This document shows, piece after piece, positions 49,317 through 61,675 of a stretch of DNA of 64,000 nt. The notes under the pieces were generated by a model, which saw only the letters and a program-made list of their open reading frames with translations, did not search any database and was not told where the DNA came from. Both the position numbers and the translations under genes were made by a program. Source of the stretch: Paramecium octaurelia (Eukaryota > Ciliophora > Oligohymenophorea > Peniculida > Parameciidae); contig CAJJDP010000069.1 in NCBI GenBank assembly GCA_905182995.1, forward strand, positions 281,237 through 345,236, given 5' to 3'. Position 1 is the stretch's first letter; every line of letters starts with the position of its first letter.

Positions 49317-50100
49317 ATCTCAATTCATAATACAAATTTTATAATTAAAATAATTAATGTAATTTATTTGTTCATCTTTTTTAGATAGAAATTATTCACT
49401 CTTTTTCATCATCAAATTTGTATAGAAAATACCAAGATATTGTAATTGATGTTAGCCTAATATGTTATTTTAAATAAAGAAACAAAATCTTTTTAGCAAT
49501 AAATTCTGAGTTTTTAATAGAAATAGTCATATATTTAAGAATTAGTAATAGCTGGTATTGTATAAATTGATGTGTAATTACGAGATAAATATTTAAGTAT
49601 AAATTCCTTTGAGAATAATAATGATTTAATATTTTGTTAATGGGAATATAAAATTAATGTATTTACGAATTAAATTACAATTTAGTAATAGAAGCATTTA
49701 CTTGGAATTATATGAAGCATACGAATGTTCCATCAAGAAATTATATGATTTACAGAATATTTGCATGAGATGAGCTTAATTAATATAGCCAAAAAGAATC
49801 TATTTGAGATTTAATAGTAGAATTTAACAAAATTTTGATTTCCAATTGAATTGTTATTCAATTATTAAAGGTAATAATGTGAGATATGTAATAAATTCAT
49901 TAATGCTAATCCATTATATATTTTTATACTTGTATGTTAATCACATAGTAGTCTTAATTATGAAGTATGATAATATATAATATAATTCGTAATGTAAATA
50001 CAAGTATTATTTTCCTTCTTAATTTATATAAACTTTTTATCTATCTAATTGGGAATATAAAATGAAAGGTTATTATAAATAATATAATTAACATTATATA
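49317..50100. other. 784-bp spacer with possible decayed or unresolved gene
   Basis: Between tRNA-Leu and the PP2C start. Three overlapping plus-strand segments look coding but not in one frame: 49449-49715 (89 codons ending in TGA, with ETKSFQQQILSFQQKQSYIQ), a second frame with SIYLELYEAYECSIKKLYD near 49690-49750, and a third with EYLHEMSLINIAKKNLFEIQ near 49755-49830. No micro-intron that joins them cleanly was found. This could be a real gene with odd introns or a decaying duplicate; otherwise the spacer holds nothing recognisable. Confidence 0.4.
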
Positions 50101-51385
50101 ATGTTCAATAAATTTGGTTAATAGTTAAAACCAATAGGCATTAGATCATCGTCTGAAACTAAGAAGGAATAAGCTAATCAAAAATAAAACTTTTAAATAG
50201 TCCCAAAGAGATAGAAGAGTGAATCAAGAGTAAGTGAAGAATAGAAATCACACTTTTAGAGTGTACCTACTCAAAGGGGAAATGTAAGATTGCCTGATTT
50301 AAACAAATCGCAAAAGCAAATTGAAAAGTCAATATCTGGAGGTGATATCACCAAAAAGCCTCCTCTAATGAGAAGTAGAATCATCATTGATTCCAAATAA
50401 AAATAACAGTAGTAATAATAATAGTCTTTGACGCAATCAATTACTATAAAGAGTAAAAAAGAAGAGAGTATTTAGCATAGTCAATAATAAAGAGAAAAGA
50501 TGAAGGTCTTCTATTTTAGTTAATCACGACCTGGTTATGATGGAATATCAGAGAAAACTAATTAAGATAGAGAACTCTGTTTACAGTTTGATGAAAATAA
50601 CTATGCTTTTGTAGTAATGGATGGTCATGGAATGGATGGAGAGCGTGCCAGCGGTTTTGTTAAGGAACAATTGAAAAGTAAGAGATATGTAAATATGTAG
50701 TTAATTTGAATAAGTTTTATAAGGTATTTGACTTTTAAAAAATATTTTTGGATATCCATTAAAAGATGAAATTGTAGACGGTTTTTGGATGTTAATTTTC
50801 TGGAACAACTGCAACTGTAATACTCTTAAATGAAAACAATATATAATGCGGTTGGGTAGGTGATAGCAGAGCCATTCTAGTGAGGAAACATCAGGATTTA
50901 ACTGTTATTGAATTATCAGTAGATCATAAACCTCATTTGGAAGGAGAACGATAAAGAATAGAATAACACGGGGGAGTTGTAGATACATATCATTTGCCAA
51001 GTGGAGCACCCATTGGACCATCAAGAGTATGGGCAAAGGGAGCATAATTTCCAGGTTTGGCGATGAGTAGAAGTTTAGGAGATTTGGTTGCTGCATCTGT
51101 TGGAGTATCTCAAATGCCTGAGTTAAATTTAGTAGATATTGTGAATAAAGAGGATTTATTTATTGTATTAGGATCTGATGGAATTTGGGAGTTTCTGAAT
51201 AATTAAACTGTATTATGAGTTAAATAATCAAGATAGCAGAATTGGTTTATCCATTTTATATGAAGAACGATCCTCAGGGAGCTTGTTAAAAGATTATTTA
51301 GGAAGCTGTGGCTGCTTGGAAAGCGTATAGTGAGGGAATAGATGATATTACTGCAATAGTTATATTCTTTCAATATGGATTATGA
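50101..51385 (+). CDS. PP2C-type serine/threonine phosphatase (second copy in window)
   Basis: A multi-exon gene starting MFNKFGQQLKPIGIRSSS. The first 130 residues are a basic Lys/Gln/Ser-rich region. PPM motifs follow: KTNQDRELC, VVMDGHGMDGERAS, FSGTTATVIL, GWVGDSRAILV, ELSVDHKPHL, GLAMSRSLGDLV, VLGSDGIWEFL and DDITAIVIFFQYGL. Metal-binding Asp residues are all in place, so it should be active. Micro-introns lie near 50690-50810 and 51215. It differs from the PP2C at 31048 in its N-terminus and in many core positions, so the two are not a recent duplicate. Convergent with acyl-CoA oxidase, stop codons 12 bp apart. Confidence 0.92.
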
Positions 51386-51397
51386 TAATTATAAGAA

Positions 51398-53425
51398 TCA
51401 TAATTTAGCATTTACTTCCTTCATTTTTTTAATGTATGTAATTCCTTCATGTACCTTCTATTTATTTAAAGAATTGTCTTGTGATGCATAATTGTACATA
51501 TTTTCATAGACATTTCCATCCTTGGGAGCAATCAAGCTTTGTAATGTATTTTCAGATAACCCTTGAGCCTCTACCAAACATAAGGCATTTCTTCTTATGA
51601 TTGGATATAATTATTCCCTGGTATCTTGCAATAATCGAATTTGTTCACTGCTTATTTGATTTTCTAATAATGATAGATATGATAATTTACTGAGTAATAA
51701 TCCTTGAGAATTATTGAGCAGCATTGTGATGCCATACACTTAAGCGAGTACTGTTAGTATTTCTTTGGTGTCTTTAGCCTTATTTTGAATAGTGTCAATA
51801 AAACATATCATATTGAAGTAAGGAATGAATGTTGATGCAGCCTTGGCTAAAGCGATGCCACTTTTTGTGTCCCAACTATCTTACAAATCAGAATGGGCCA
51901 TGAATTTAGAGGCAGCATACTTAGTTAAGATGGAGCAATTGCAACCCAAAAGAGCGGCTAGACTTTCAATAGTAGTGACATCCTAGATTTTCACTGTATC
52001 AGATGACAAGAATTAAAAATAGGAGGGGACAGACTCTGGTTTGGACACTGTATTTTATAATTGTTTAAGAAGATATCTAGCTAATTATAAATTTAATATA
52101 GTATTTTCGCCTTCCAACACAATCTATAATATATGATCATTTTGCATACATTCGGAGACATCTCAAAGAATATAGTGGGCAATCCTGAATAATGAGCAAA
52201 ACCATGACCACCACAACTCAATCTGCACCATTCAGCACAATTGGCTACAAAGTAAGTATAATTTGACTTTGCTGCACTCAAAATTGAATGAGTCAAATTA
52301 AGCGTACTAAAGTCATTATATTAGGTGATTCTATTGAAATTTTCATTGACTATTTCTTTGATTTTGATACTTCCAAAGATACAAGCATAGAATTCAGCCA
52401 GTAAGGGGAACAACTTTTATTATTAACATTGATAATCTAATATTAAAATCTCTTATTTATTATCATCTTTAAATTATCTTCGATATAGAGAATATCGAAC
52501 AGCTATAGTTAAAGCTTTACCTGCAAACTTAGTATATTGATCACAAAGTATATTTCTCATGTACAACATGCTGGCATATCCAACTTTTGGATTACCTTGT
52601 CTTTCAACTTTTCCATCAGAACTTACTTTAATGTATCTATTCAGTAAACTATCTAGAGGTGCTCGAAAATGGTCAAAAGACAAATAACCATTATCCTTAA
52701 CAGCATATCCCATCTTAGGTCCTATGTCTCCAAGTTAAACACCTTCCATTGGTCTATGAGTATCCTTATCTCTTATTCTTACCCAGAATGGATGAACTCC
52801 GTGGTTCTTTCCATCTACTATCAATTGGGCAAATACCAATGCGAATTCACAATATAATCCTAATTCTCCAGGCCAAACTAAAATTATAAATTTATAAGTA
52901 CATTTGGTAGCCTCAACATTCGGAGTATGTATTATAAATTCAGATGTTGTTTTATCTAAAGTAGCTACAGTCAGTATATTTTAAACGTCAGAACCATGTC
53001 CTAATTCAGATTATGCATAACATCCGAATGCATTGAAATCTTTCAATGATGGCATCCATCTTTTTATTTGATCATCGGATGCCAGAACCTAGAAGGCAGG
53101 AATAACCATGGCAAAATGAACTGTAGATATAAAGTTCCCTTAAGGACATAATACATTCGGAGTGTAGTATTTCTTATTTGCCAGATCCAGATTTTTAGCA
53201 GCTTCAATAGTTTTTTGGGCATTTATAAGGATCTTTAATAAATGAGATAAGAACTTAATCTTGTCTGGATTTGTTGAAAAAATTCTGATCTACTTTGAAC
53301 AATGGATGATTGTCAAAGAAGGTTTATCTTTCTATAAAATTGTCGAAACCTTCCTTATCTCCATACAAGAGGTGTGACATCTCCAATTACGGAAACTGAG
53401 CTTACTTTCTCTCTTTGTCTAGCAT
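51398..53425 (-). CDS. ACOX: Peroxisomal acyl-CoA oxidase
   Basis: About 640 residues over several micro-introns, from MLDKERKQAQFPQLEMSH. It oxidises acyl-CoA to trans-2-enoyl-CoA with FAD, making hydrogen peroxide, the first step of peroxisomal beta-oxidation. Seen in order: a conserved helical N-terminus (HLLYGDKEGFDNFIERQ), GYAVKDNGYLSFDHFRAP near the middle, YASMLYMRNILCDQ, AVRYSLYRR, and WCRLSCGGHGFAHYSGLP, the near-invariant ACOX CGGHG loop. The C-terminus is KEVNAKL; AKL is an accepted variant of the SKL peroxisomal targeting signal. Family members are 650-700 residues, so this looks complete. Confidence 0.93.
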
Positions 53426-53517
53426 CTATGCAATTTTATAATAATAAATTGAGTATATGATGTAATTGTTATGTAAATGATATAAATAATACGCACGTAA
53501 AACAAACATTACATATT

Positions 53518-56465
53518 TCAATAATATTCATCTTCTTCAACTTCATCAAACATAGAAATCGTAGGTTATTTCCAATTCTTTTTGGTTTCTTCATCAACTA
53601 AGGTATTTATTAAATGCACCATGAAAGCTTCTAATTTGTAATATAGTGGTTACTGCTATCTCAATTCATAAGTCCATTCTTTCTAGCTTTATCAAAATAA
53701 TAAATACTTCTTCCTTCTTTCCTATAGCAATAGGAGAGTATTTATCTGCAATCCTTGCTATGGCTTCCATAAACTCGATCCATTACATTTAAAATAATCT
53801 ATCGCTTTCTAATTCATCAATTTATGTAAGAGTAGATAAATTGAATGCTAGATTTACATCCCTTTCAACAAAGTTTTCATCATACAAATTTGCTCTATTG
53901 CAAATATCCTTAAGTTCATCCAAACACATAAAAGGTGCTTGACCTGGCTTCACCTTTCTGGATGAATTTCTCATATAAACGTAATCAAAAACCCACTTAT
54001 ATTTCTTACATACATCGTCACATTATTCTACGAAGTATCTCTCTGCTCTCCATTTATGAGAATCAAATTAGGACATGTGTGGCATACATTATTCTAATAT
54101 CATTTTAGTAGCTTAGACAATGTTGATTTAGGGATTGAATCTAATGTATTTATCATCTGAGACTCTCACTAAGAATTCCATCATCTGGTATCTAACCAAT
54201 GACCTCTCCGGATTTCTATAATTACCCTTGTAATCAATTGAAGAAGCACTACAAGTTGCAATAAATTTAAGATCCACATCAGCCAATTTCAATTGCTTCT
54301 AATCAATCAGTTGACATTGATTAACAAAATCAGATGTTGGATTTACAGACATTGAAAATACATCACCTGTTGGATTAACACTAGAATAAAATCTATAGGT
54401 TTCTCTCATTGGTTTATATGCTTACCATAATAGTTCTTTAACCTAATCCTGTTCTTCTTACTTTTTAACAAACTTAGAAATTTTGCAACATTACCAATCT
54501 CTTTCAAAGCATTTACGCAATAAATCCTCAGTGTCAAATTTATACTTAGGAGCCCATATAGAGATCGGATATGTCCAAATTCTTTTTTACTTTTTTCTTC
54601 TGGCAGGGATGTAGATTGGATCTTACGTTCTTGGTAAAACATCAAAATTAGGATACCAATCTTCAATAACAGGTTTCGATTTAGGATATGATTCTATATT
54701 GGTTTCATCAATCAACACATTCACAACCTAATGATGATGAGATTGAGAACCTAATCGGCTATGCTAACTTTAGTTCTGAATTTCTCGATGTGTTATTTTA
54801 TAGGAACAGATTGACTTGCTACTTAGATAGCATTGGCAGTATAAAAGTACTCAATATCTCCAGTTGGAATCATTCTATGAGTTCTGAAATGACCGTGTCC
54901 ATCAGGTTTCCCTAAAAAGATAGGTTCATAACCTTCGTAATCGAAATGAATGAAAATTGGTTCCTCAGAACAAGCTCCACTTTAATCTATCTCATAAATG
55001 TTATATCATACTTGGAATCCATTCGAATGTGGCCATCTACCAACGATCACAAATCCAACAGACATCCTTTACTTTCTCAAATCTTGATGCATGATCATAA
55101 GGTTTTGGATGAGGCATAACTCCTTTAATTCTTTACTCGATATGAATTGAGTTGAAATTCTTCATGCTCGAATCAATTATTAAAAACCCCTTAGAATCTA
55201 CAAATCCAAAGTTCCCCCTGAAATGAAACCCATAAATCGAGTGATTCTACTTCAGAGCCTCTGATATCATAGTGCAATCTGAGAATGTGAAACTGTTGGC
55301 AGATAGATCCAAGTGTTGAATTGATTTATTCTCAATAATGAAATCCTTCAGAGCTGGAGCTATCACATTTCCACATCCTAACAAATTGTATGAGAAATCC
55401 AAAACTTTGATATTTTTATTAGTTTATAATGCTTTGAATATCTCTACACCACCGGAACCTTTAATTGAATTCCAACGCAAATATAATTCAAGCAGAGTAT
55501 CGTTGGATTCTATCAACTGTTTCAAACTTTAATGTGCATTATTTGTTATCTTATTTTTGGAAATGTTCAAAGTCTCAACTGAGAGATTCTTGCTCAATGC
55601 TTTACATAATTCAATAATTAGTTGATCTCCCAAATTATTGTCTTCCAAATTTAAAACCTGAATCCTTTATATTGCATTTCAATTTACTTGCATTATTGTA
55701 AAGGTAATATCTTCAAAATTGAGTCCAAACCTTTTTCTCCAATCATATTTGTTTAAAATTCAATCTTCCTTGCTTATTTGCTAATCAAAGGCATTAATTA
55801 TGAAGCCCCATGCTCTTTAATTCGATTATGATTAAAATTGAAATCCTGAATAGCTGGTAGAATCCGAAGTCCTTCAGAAAGCATCTCCACATATTTATCT
55901 CCAAATTTTTAGTTCTGTATAGAAAGTGAATTGCGATCGCCCTTGAGTTTGATCAAACCCATTTTACATGGCAAAATTCGTAATCGTTCAGATCTCTATA
56001 TCAAATTAGTCTATACAGAGTCTATTTAACAATTATAATCTATGAATACTTTAAATATTCTCGAATTAGTTCTGTTCCAAAATTCTCTTAATATTTTTAA
56101 ATGTATGGTAATAGGATCTGTAAGCATCCTCGCCAACCAACTCCTTGGGCTTACGATCCTCATAAGGTTCCTCATTATTATATGTCAGACTCGCAAAGAC
56201 CTCCTTCTACATAATATATTGAATTCAATTAACATCATTAATGAGATCCTTCTCTTTGGTTGGTTATTGGATCTTGTAATATTGTCTGTTATAGCGTTTG
56301 GGCATACTCACATCATCCAATCCACTCAAATACGGCAGTTACTTCGCAATTGAAATCTTCGGCAAAGCCATTGATCTCATCGAATATTTACCCTACATAG
56401 ACTCAAACTCATACTAACTTCCTGCCAGTCTCACTTTCTACTGTAGTGATTTGAATATCTTCCAT
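53518..56465 (-). CDS. Leucine-rich-repeat protein with long C-terminal domain (about 950 residues)
   Basis: Starts MEDIQITTVESETGRKL, then a 22-nt intron. Residues 150-420 contain ribonuclease-inhibitor-type LRRs (LRILPAIQDFNFNHNRIKEH, and asparagine-centred repeats through 55300). The C-terminal 450 residues (PIFIHFDYEGYEPIFLGKPD, GHGHFRTHRMIPTGDIEYFY, VRYQMMEFLVRVSDDKYI) form a domain I do not recognise, ending in the acidic tail EVEEDEYY. In-frame TGA occurs at 55006-55008 unless a 21-nt GT...GAG intron (54991-55011) is removed. LRR plus such an acidic tail is common in ciliary proteins, so an axonemal role is a guess. Confidence 0.8.
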
Positions 56466-56512
56466 TTTTTAAATATAATACAAACAAATAAATTAAACCA
56501 AAACTCTCAGTA

Positions 56513-57481
56513 TCAATTACCCATCTCAAAGGTTTCCTTCTCACTCTCATTAGTGTCCTCCTTACCTACTCGAGCTCTCTCCATCACATGCTCAGTCAAT
56601 GTCTTGATCAGACTCTTCCGATTAAGTTTCTTCCTCTAAATCGTTACAGATTTCGATATCCCATATAAATTTTGTTATTCATCACTCTTCTTCTCTAATC
56701 TCTTCTTTTTTTGAAATTCTCCATATTGAATTTAAACTGGTCTGACATCAGACAACTTATTTAGTAGTTGATCACCATACTTATGAAATCCAAATTAAAA
56801 AAGGCAATATTGTTTCTAGTTCCTTGTCAAATTTATCAAAAAAAAAATCCTTAATCTATAACCCATTCTCAGGATTCATAATAAAAGAGAAAACTGAATT
56901 CTAAATATTGAAACAATATTATTCTTACATCAACAATCACAACGTCTTTAAGATCTCTCCCCAATTTAGTTAAATCTTTAGTTAATCCATTTTTGAAAGG
57001 TGTACAACTATCTCTAAATAATCTTTCCACGGCTTTCCTATCTGGATCAATATAGTCCATTACTGGCATGGCATACTCCTTTAAACTAGCTGTCCACAAA
57101 ATTATGTCATAGAATTGATTAAGTTAATCAAAGAATTACTTAATTCCAGGACGGACAATCACAAATACTTTAAAATTCTGTGATTACACCACAATCTACT
57201 TCTATTATATGAATTACATCAAGTGCCAAATCATAAGAATCAAAGTGCTAAAATTAACTATGTACTAATGTTTCATCTAAGTCTAAAACAATTATTTTCC
57301 TTTGACCCTATATAAAATCCCAGTCTCATACAATAAATGACGATTTCGGACTATCTATTTCTGGATGATATTAATTCTCTTGCTTAGGATTCTTTTTGAA
57401 ATATTCAAAGCAAGAACACAATCGAGACAAAAATGATCTTTTTTCTTAAGGTTAAGAGTAAATGATTTAATTGTTTTACAT
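56513..57481 (-). CDS. FCP1/SCP-type (NLI-interacting factor) protein phosphatase
   Basis: Five exons with introns of 24, 22, 28 and 25 nt give exactly 290 codons, 289 residues. The catalytic motif KIIVLDLDETLVHS (DxDxT, first Asp the phospho-acceptor) sits near residue 60. VRPGIKQFFDQL and FYDIILWTASLKEYAMPV follow, then DYIDPDRKAVERLFRDSCT, TKLGRDLKDVVIVD, a Pro-Glu-Asn loop PENGLQIKDFF and LIWISQLSDVRPVQIQYG. This is a HAD-fold, magnesium-dependent Ser/Thr phosphatase of the kind that acts on the RNA polymerase II C-terminal domain or signalling proteins. The last 60 residues are basic and charged. Confidence 0.92.
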
Positions 57482-57504
57482 TTATATATATAAAAATATT
57501 GTTA

Positions 57505-58089
57505 TCAATTTATAAAATCAGTCAACTATCTTCTAAATATATGTCTACTTGTTGATTTCTGTACATCACTCTCATCATCCCCTATAATTTTCACTTAAAT
57601 TTTCCTATTAAATGACACCCTCTTGGGAGATACTGTCTCAATCTTTTTTGGTGAGAGAATTATCGAACATTGCAAAGGTGCAAGTGTTACATGTTTATTG
57701 TTTCGAACAACTTATTATTATTCTACCTCAACTGACTCAAAAAAATCAAAAATGTCAGAGTGCCTGCTGCTATTTGATCCTTTCCTTTTCAAAATGCTCT
57801 TGGGTTGACTATTGTCCTTTGTAGATATCCCTTTATCATCAATTTTTCTTAATAGTCCTCTTTATAAATTTGGTGACTCCTAATTGAAACTAACTTTCTT
57901 ATCTTTCAAACTCTAAATAACTCTTTAGGTTTAAGATTCATAGAGCTAATCACTATATCGACCAGATATCATAGCATCTTAAGCTCTACTAGTATTAGGA
58001 ATATTTTAAAGAGATCTGAATTATTAATAGAGTGGTATCTCAGGCAGAAATTGAATTCTAGATTAAGGTCGAGAATATTAATCGAGCAT
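57505..58089 (-). CDS. Small basic protein with two RVxF-like motifs (194 residues)
   Basis: An intronless frame of exactly 195 codons, MLDQYSRPQSRIQ to a TGA. Basic, Ser/Gln-rich, mostly disordered-looking. Two copies of a short motif, KKVSFNQESP near residue 68 and PKRVSFNRKIQ near 160, match the RVxF docking motif used by protein phosphatase 1 regulators, and SILKRKGSNSSRHSD lies between them. A PP1 regulatory subunit is a reasonable guess, not proof. No globular domain seen. 23 bp from the start of the phosphatase gene. Confidence 0.68.
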
Positions 58090-58279
58090 TTTGAAATCCG
58101 AGTTTCTATTGTACATTAATAAATAAATAAATGATTTAATAATGAACTGATTTAATTTAGAAAATAAAGATATTATTGTTCAATATTAGAATAATTCATA
58201 ATTAATTAAATTCAAATATTGGTTTTACTGATTCACTTGATTTAGAAAGAAATAAATAAATGAATACTATTATTATATA

Positions 58280-59368
58280 TCACACCTCTTCTAAAACATC
58301 ATGCATAAACATTTGTATATATAGGTAAACAAAAGGTGCACTAAAACATAGGGAATCAAGCTAAAAATATAACAAATGAAAGTACTCTATCAAGAATACC
58401 TCCATGACCAGGAAAGAGTGAGCCAGAATCCTTGACATCAGCAACTCTTTTGATGAAGGATTCAATCAAATCTCCAAAAATAGATGCTATAGAAACAATC
58501 AAGGAAATTAATAGGAAATGCTTTGTATGGAGATTGCCCAAAGTGATAAAAGATAAGAAATTTGTTTGGGAGAGTATGAGTGAGGAGAAGACACTTAAGA
58601 ATATACCTCCACTGACTCCCTCCCATGTTTTATTTGGTGAGATTTTTGGACAAAATAATGTTTTACCAAACATGGAACCCATGAACAAAGCACCATTATC
58701 AGTTTACCAAGCAGATATCAACCAAATCAGATTCAAGGCTTAAGCTTATTTAAATTGAAAAACTATCAAAACAAAATTGAGAGGATAGACAAATAACATG
58801 AATTCTAATGATATGAGCAATAGCAATTACATACTATATCAGCAGACATTTGGAAGAATGTTAACATTTAAATTTTCTTTTCAACCATATGACTAGGAAA
58901 CTTATCTGAGATAGTTCTAAAAATATAAATAGTGAGATAGTGATTACTTCTCATTTTATTTTAAGAAATCGCTAATTTTTAGATAATTCATTAATCTAAC
59001 TAGAAGTAAGAAGAAAATGGATATGACCATATGTAAATGAACACTTAAAGGATTGCTCTGCATTATAGATATAGTAATAAAATAATGAGTAGGAATTCGA
59101 ATGAACTATTGATACTTAAATATTATAAATACCCAAGAGGATGCCATGGTTTCTACATACCAACGATCTGAATCACTGCAATTATGTTTAAGCACATTGG
59201 AAATCAATTTTTAAAATTCTGCATGTAACAAATAGAGTACCACTAGAAATATTATATTATATGTATACCATTAATTAGGACACAAAGTGCTAACTAATTT
59301 TAGATTGTGTACAAAACAATGGGACCTCCAATCAATCCTGTAACAAATCTTTGAGTCCAATTAACCAT
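58280..59368 (-). CDS. CDP-diacylglycerol synthase (phosphatidate cytidylyltransferase)
   Basis: It makes CDP-diacylglycerol from phosphatidate and CTP at the ER or mitochondrial membrane, the entry to phosphatidylinositol and cardiolipin. The start MVNWTQRFVTGLIGGPIVL is a typical first helix. Membrane spans follow through several micro-introns, then GKTLFCPKISPNKTWEG and SGGIF. Across a 25-nt intron, the full family signature SFIKRVADVKDSGSLFPGHG, GILDR and LDSLCFSAPFVYLY is complete, with Asp pairs for metal binding. The start codon is only 11 bp from that of the divergent Myb gene. Confidence 0.93.
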
Positions 59369-59379
59369 TAATTAATTAA

Positions 59380-61330
59380 ATGTTTCATGAGTTTCTATAA
59401 GAGTTAGGCACATTAAAAAATGCAGAACTTCCTTTCCCTTTCCGTAACTAATTCAAAATAAAGGAGAATTTCATTAATCCTAATAGTAAACATTTCGAAT
59501 CCATAGCCTAAAAGTTTAGAAATCATTAATATTGTTTTAGATTATTATCTGAAGAGAAGGCTGGAATTAAACGTAAATGGGACAAACAATGCAAAATGAT
59601 GTTTATTTGGATATTAGGTAAGTTCTTTTAACTCAAAAACAAAAAGACCATAAATCCAAACTAAGAGGAATGGATCTAATTAGCATCTATACTTTAGATT
59701 GATGAAACTACACTTAAATAAAGATGGATTACTTTGATCAATCCAGTTTCCAAAAGTATCAACTGGGATCCAGAGGAAGATGAAATCATTAAATCACTTA
59801 TGCAGTGAGTTTATACCTATAATTTAGTGAGTAAGATGAAAAACATATATGGACACATATAGCACTTGAATTATATAATCAAAATAATGGACAATTCATT
59901 AGAACACCCAAATAAGTTAGAGAAAGATGGATGAATTACTTGAATCCAAAACTTAAAAAGTATCCTCACTTATTAAATACAATAGAACTAATTGGAGTCA
60001 GTAAGAAGATCTTCAATTATTAAACACAGTAGTCAAAAATGGCAAGAGATGGTCCCTTATATCCACTTTGCTTGAAGGCAGGACCGAGAACTAAGTCAAA
60101 AATAGGTATAAATCTACACAATAATCCTATAGATTCAAAAGTTTAATATAGAAAATATATAAGGATGAAGAAGATGACGATATTGAAGAACTCTAGGCTA
60201 TCAAAGAATACTTAAATAAATAAAACATAGAAGAGGAATAAGAACCTCAAAAAGAAGAACCTTAAGTTCGAACTCAATATTCAAGATAAGCAAAATTAAA
60301 ATTTAATCTGAGAGAGAAGAAAAAAGAATTAATTCAAGAACCTCCTGTAATAGTTCCTTAAGAACCCTAAACCAAAAGGAGGAAAATAAGTTCTCAGATT
60401 AAGGATTTCCTAAACATAGGCCCAGACCCTATCGTTTAATAATCATAAAAAATATAATAAACTCAAAAGACAAAACATAAGGAACATAAATCTAAATAAT
60501 AAATCTAATAATAATAACAATAACAATAACAACAATAATAAAATACAAGATAATAATTAGAATAAATTATTAATAAATAAAATGATGATTAATTATTGGA
60601 TCAATCAGCTTTCCAACTAGATTAATAGCAAAAAATCCTTTCACAATAATACTAAATACCCTAATTATCATTAAATGAAAACAACAAGAGAGACTTATCC
60701 ACGCCAAACACCTTATCTTATTATTTTTAACCATAACTCCAATAATTGGAAGAATTGAAGAATGATCAATTCAGATTAAAATAAGTATAAATGTCTCCTG
60801 TTCAATAATAATAAAATCAAGTACTTTATTAAGGTTTTCGACCATATCAAGAGGAAATTCCTTAATAAATCTAATAGACTCCTGTTTAAATGTTAATGGG
60901 ACAATATTTTAAGAATTATCCATAAAATTATAATCTTATATCCCCATTTCAATAAATCAACTAAACACCTATGGTTTACACACCTGCACAGCCAATGTAT
61001 ATGTACAATAACAACAACAATGCCTATATGGGTATGTCGCCCTTACTCATTCGAAGTCCATACCAAGAGATGTCTCCAAGTGTTTAGCCTTAATAAGCAC
61101 CTCTATAGTAGTAGTAGTAGAATTTATGGTAAACTCCACAATAGAGTACTATTGAATAGATGTAATGCGATTAGTTAAAGCAATAATAGTTTTTACAATT
61201 AAATAGTAATTAGAATACAAATTTGGAATTTCTAAAAACTAGCAATTTACTTAATACATGGATGTAAAAAAGAACTAATGAAAAATAAAATCAACCATTT
61301 TAAGACTCATTACCATAACTTGATTAATGA
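59380..61330 (+). CDS. Myb-repeat (R1R2R3-like) DNA-binding protein with polyglutamine tail
   Basis: Three exons with introns of 23 and 26 nt give exactly 634 codons, 633 residues. Residues 60-250 hold three Myb-like repeats with tryptophans at helical spacing: KWDKQCKMMF to LKQRWITLINP, INWDPEEDEIIKSLM to RERWMNYLNPKL, and TNWSQQEDLQLLNTVVKNGK to VKNRYKS. The third, with RTENQVKNRYKS as recognition helix, is the most canonical. The remaining 380 residues are low-complexity, with a Gln run near 60500-60540 and many Gln, Asn and Pro further on. Nuclear transcription or chromatin role by family (Myb/SANT, SNAPc-like also possible). Confidence 0.88.
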
Positions 61331-61675
61331 TATGTTTAATGTATTAAATTATATATATCATTAATAGTATGTATGTTTCAAAATATGTAAATTTCTAATC
61401 AGATTACTTAAATTTTTTTTACTCTTAAAAATGTTCTTGATAGTTTGAAATCAAAAATTAATATTGAAAATACAGAATCCTAATGAAATTTCTTTAAAAT
61501 AGCAACTTTTTCACTCTATACAAAATAAGATTAAAATACTGATTGTTGTTCTTAACAATTTATTTATTTTTAAATAGAAAGAAATTATTAAAATATATGA
61601 TTATAATTTTAAGGAGAAAAGTGAATATAAATTATAAAATTCTTGAAGCAATTTTTATAGATAATTATAAAAAAT
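61331..61675. other. Spacer between convergent genes
   Basis: 345 bp of AT-rich sequence holding the 3' ends of the Myb and J-domain genes. No coding frame, tRNA or repeat seen. Confidence 0.5.

Noticed and set aside
58432-58743. Plus-strand frame of about 103 codons over CDP-diacylglycerol synthase
   Set aside because: It is the complement of the highly conserved catalytic signature of that enzyme.
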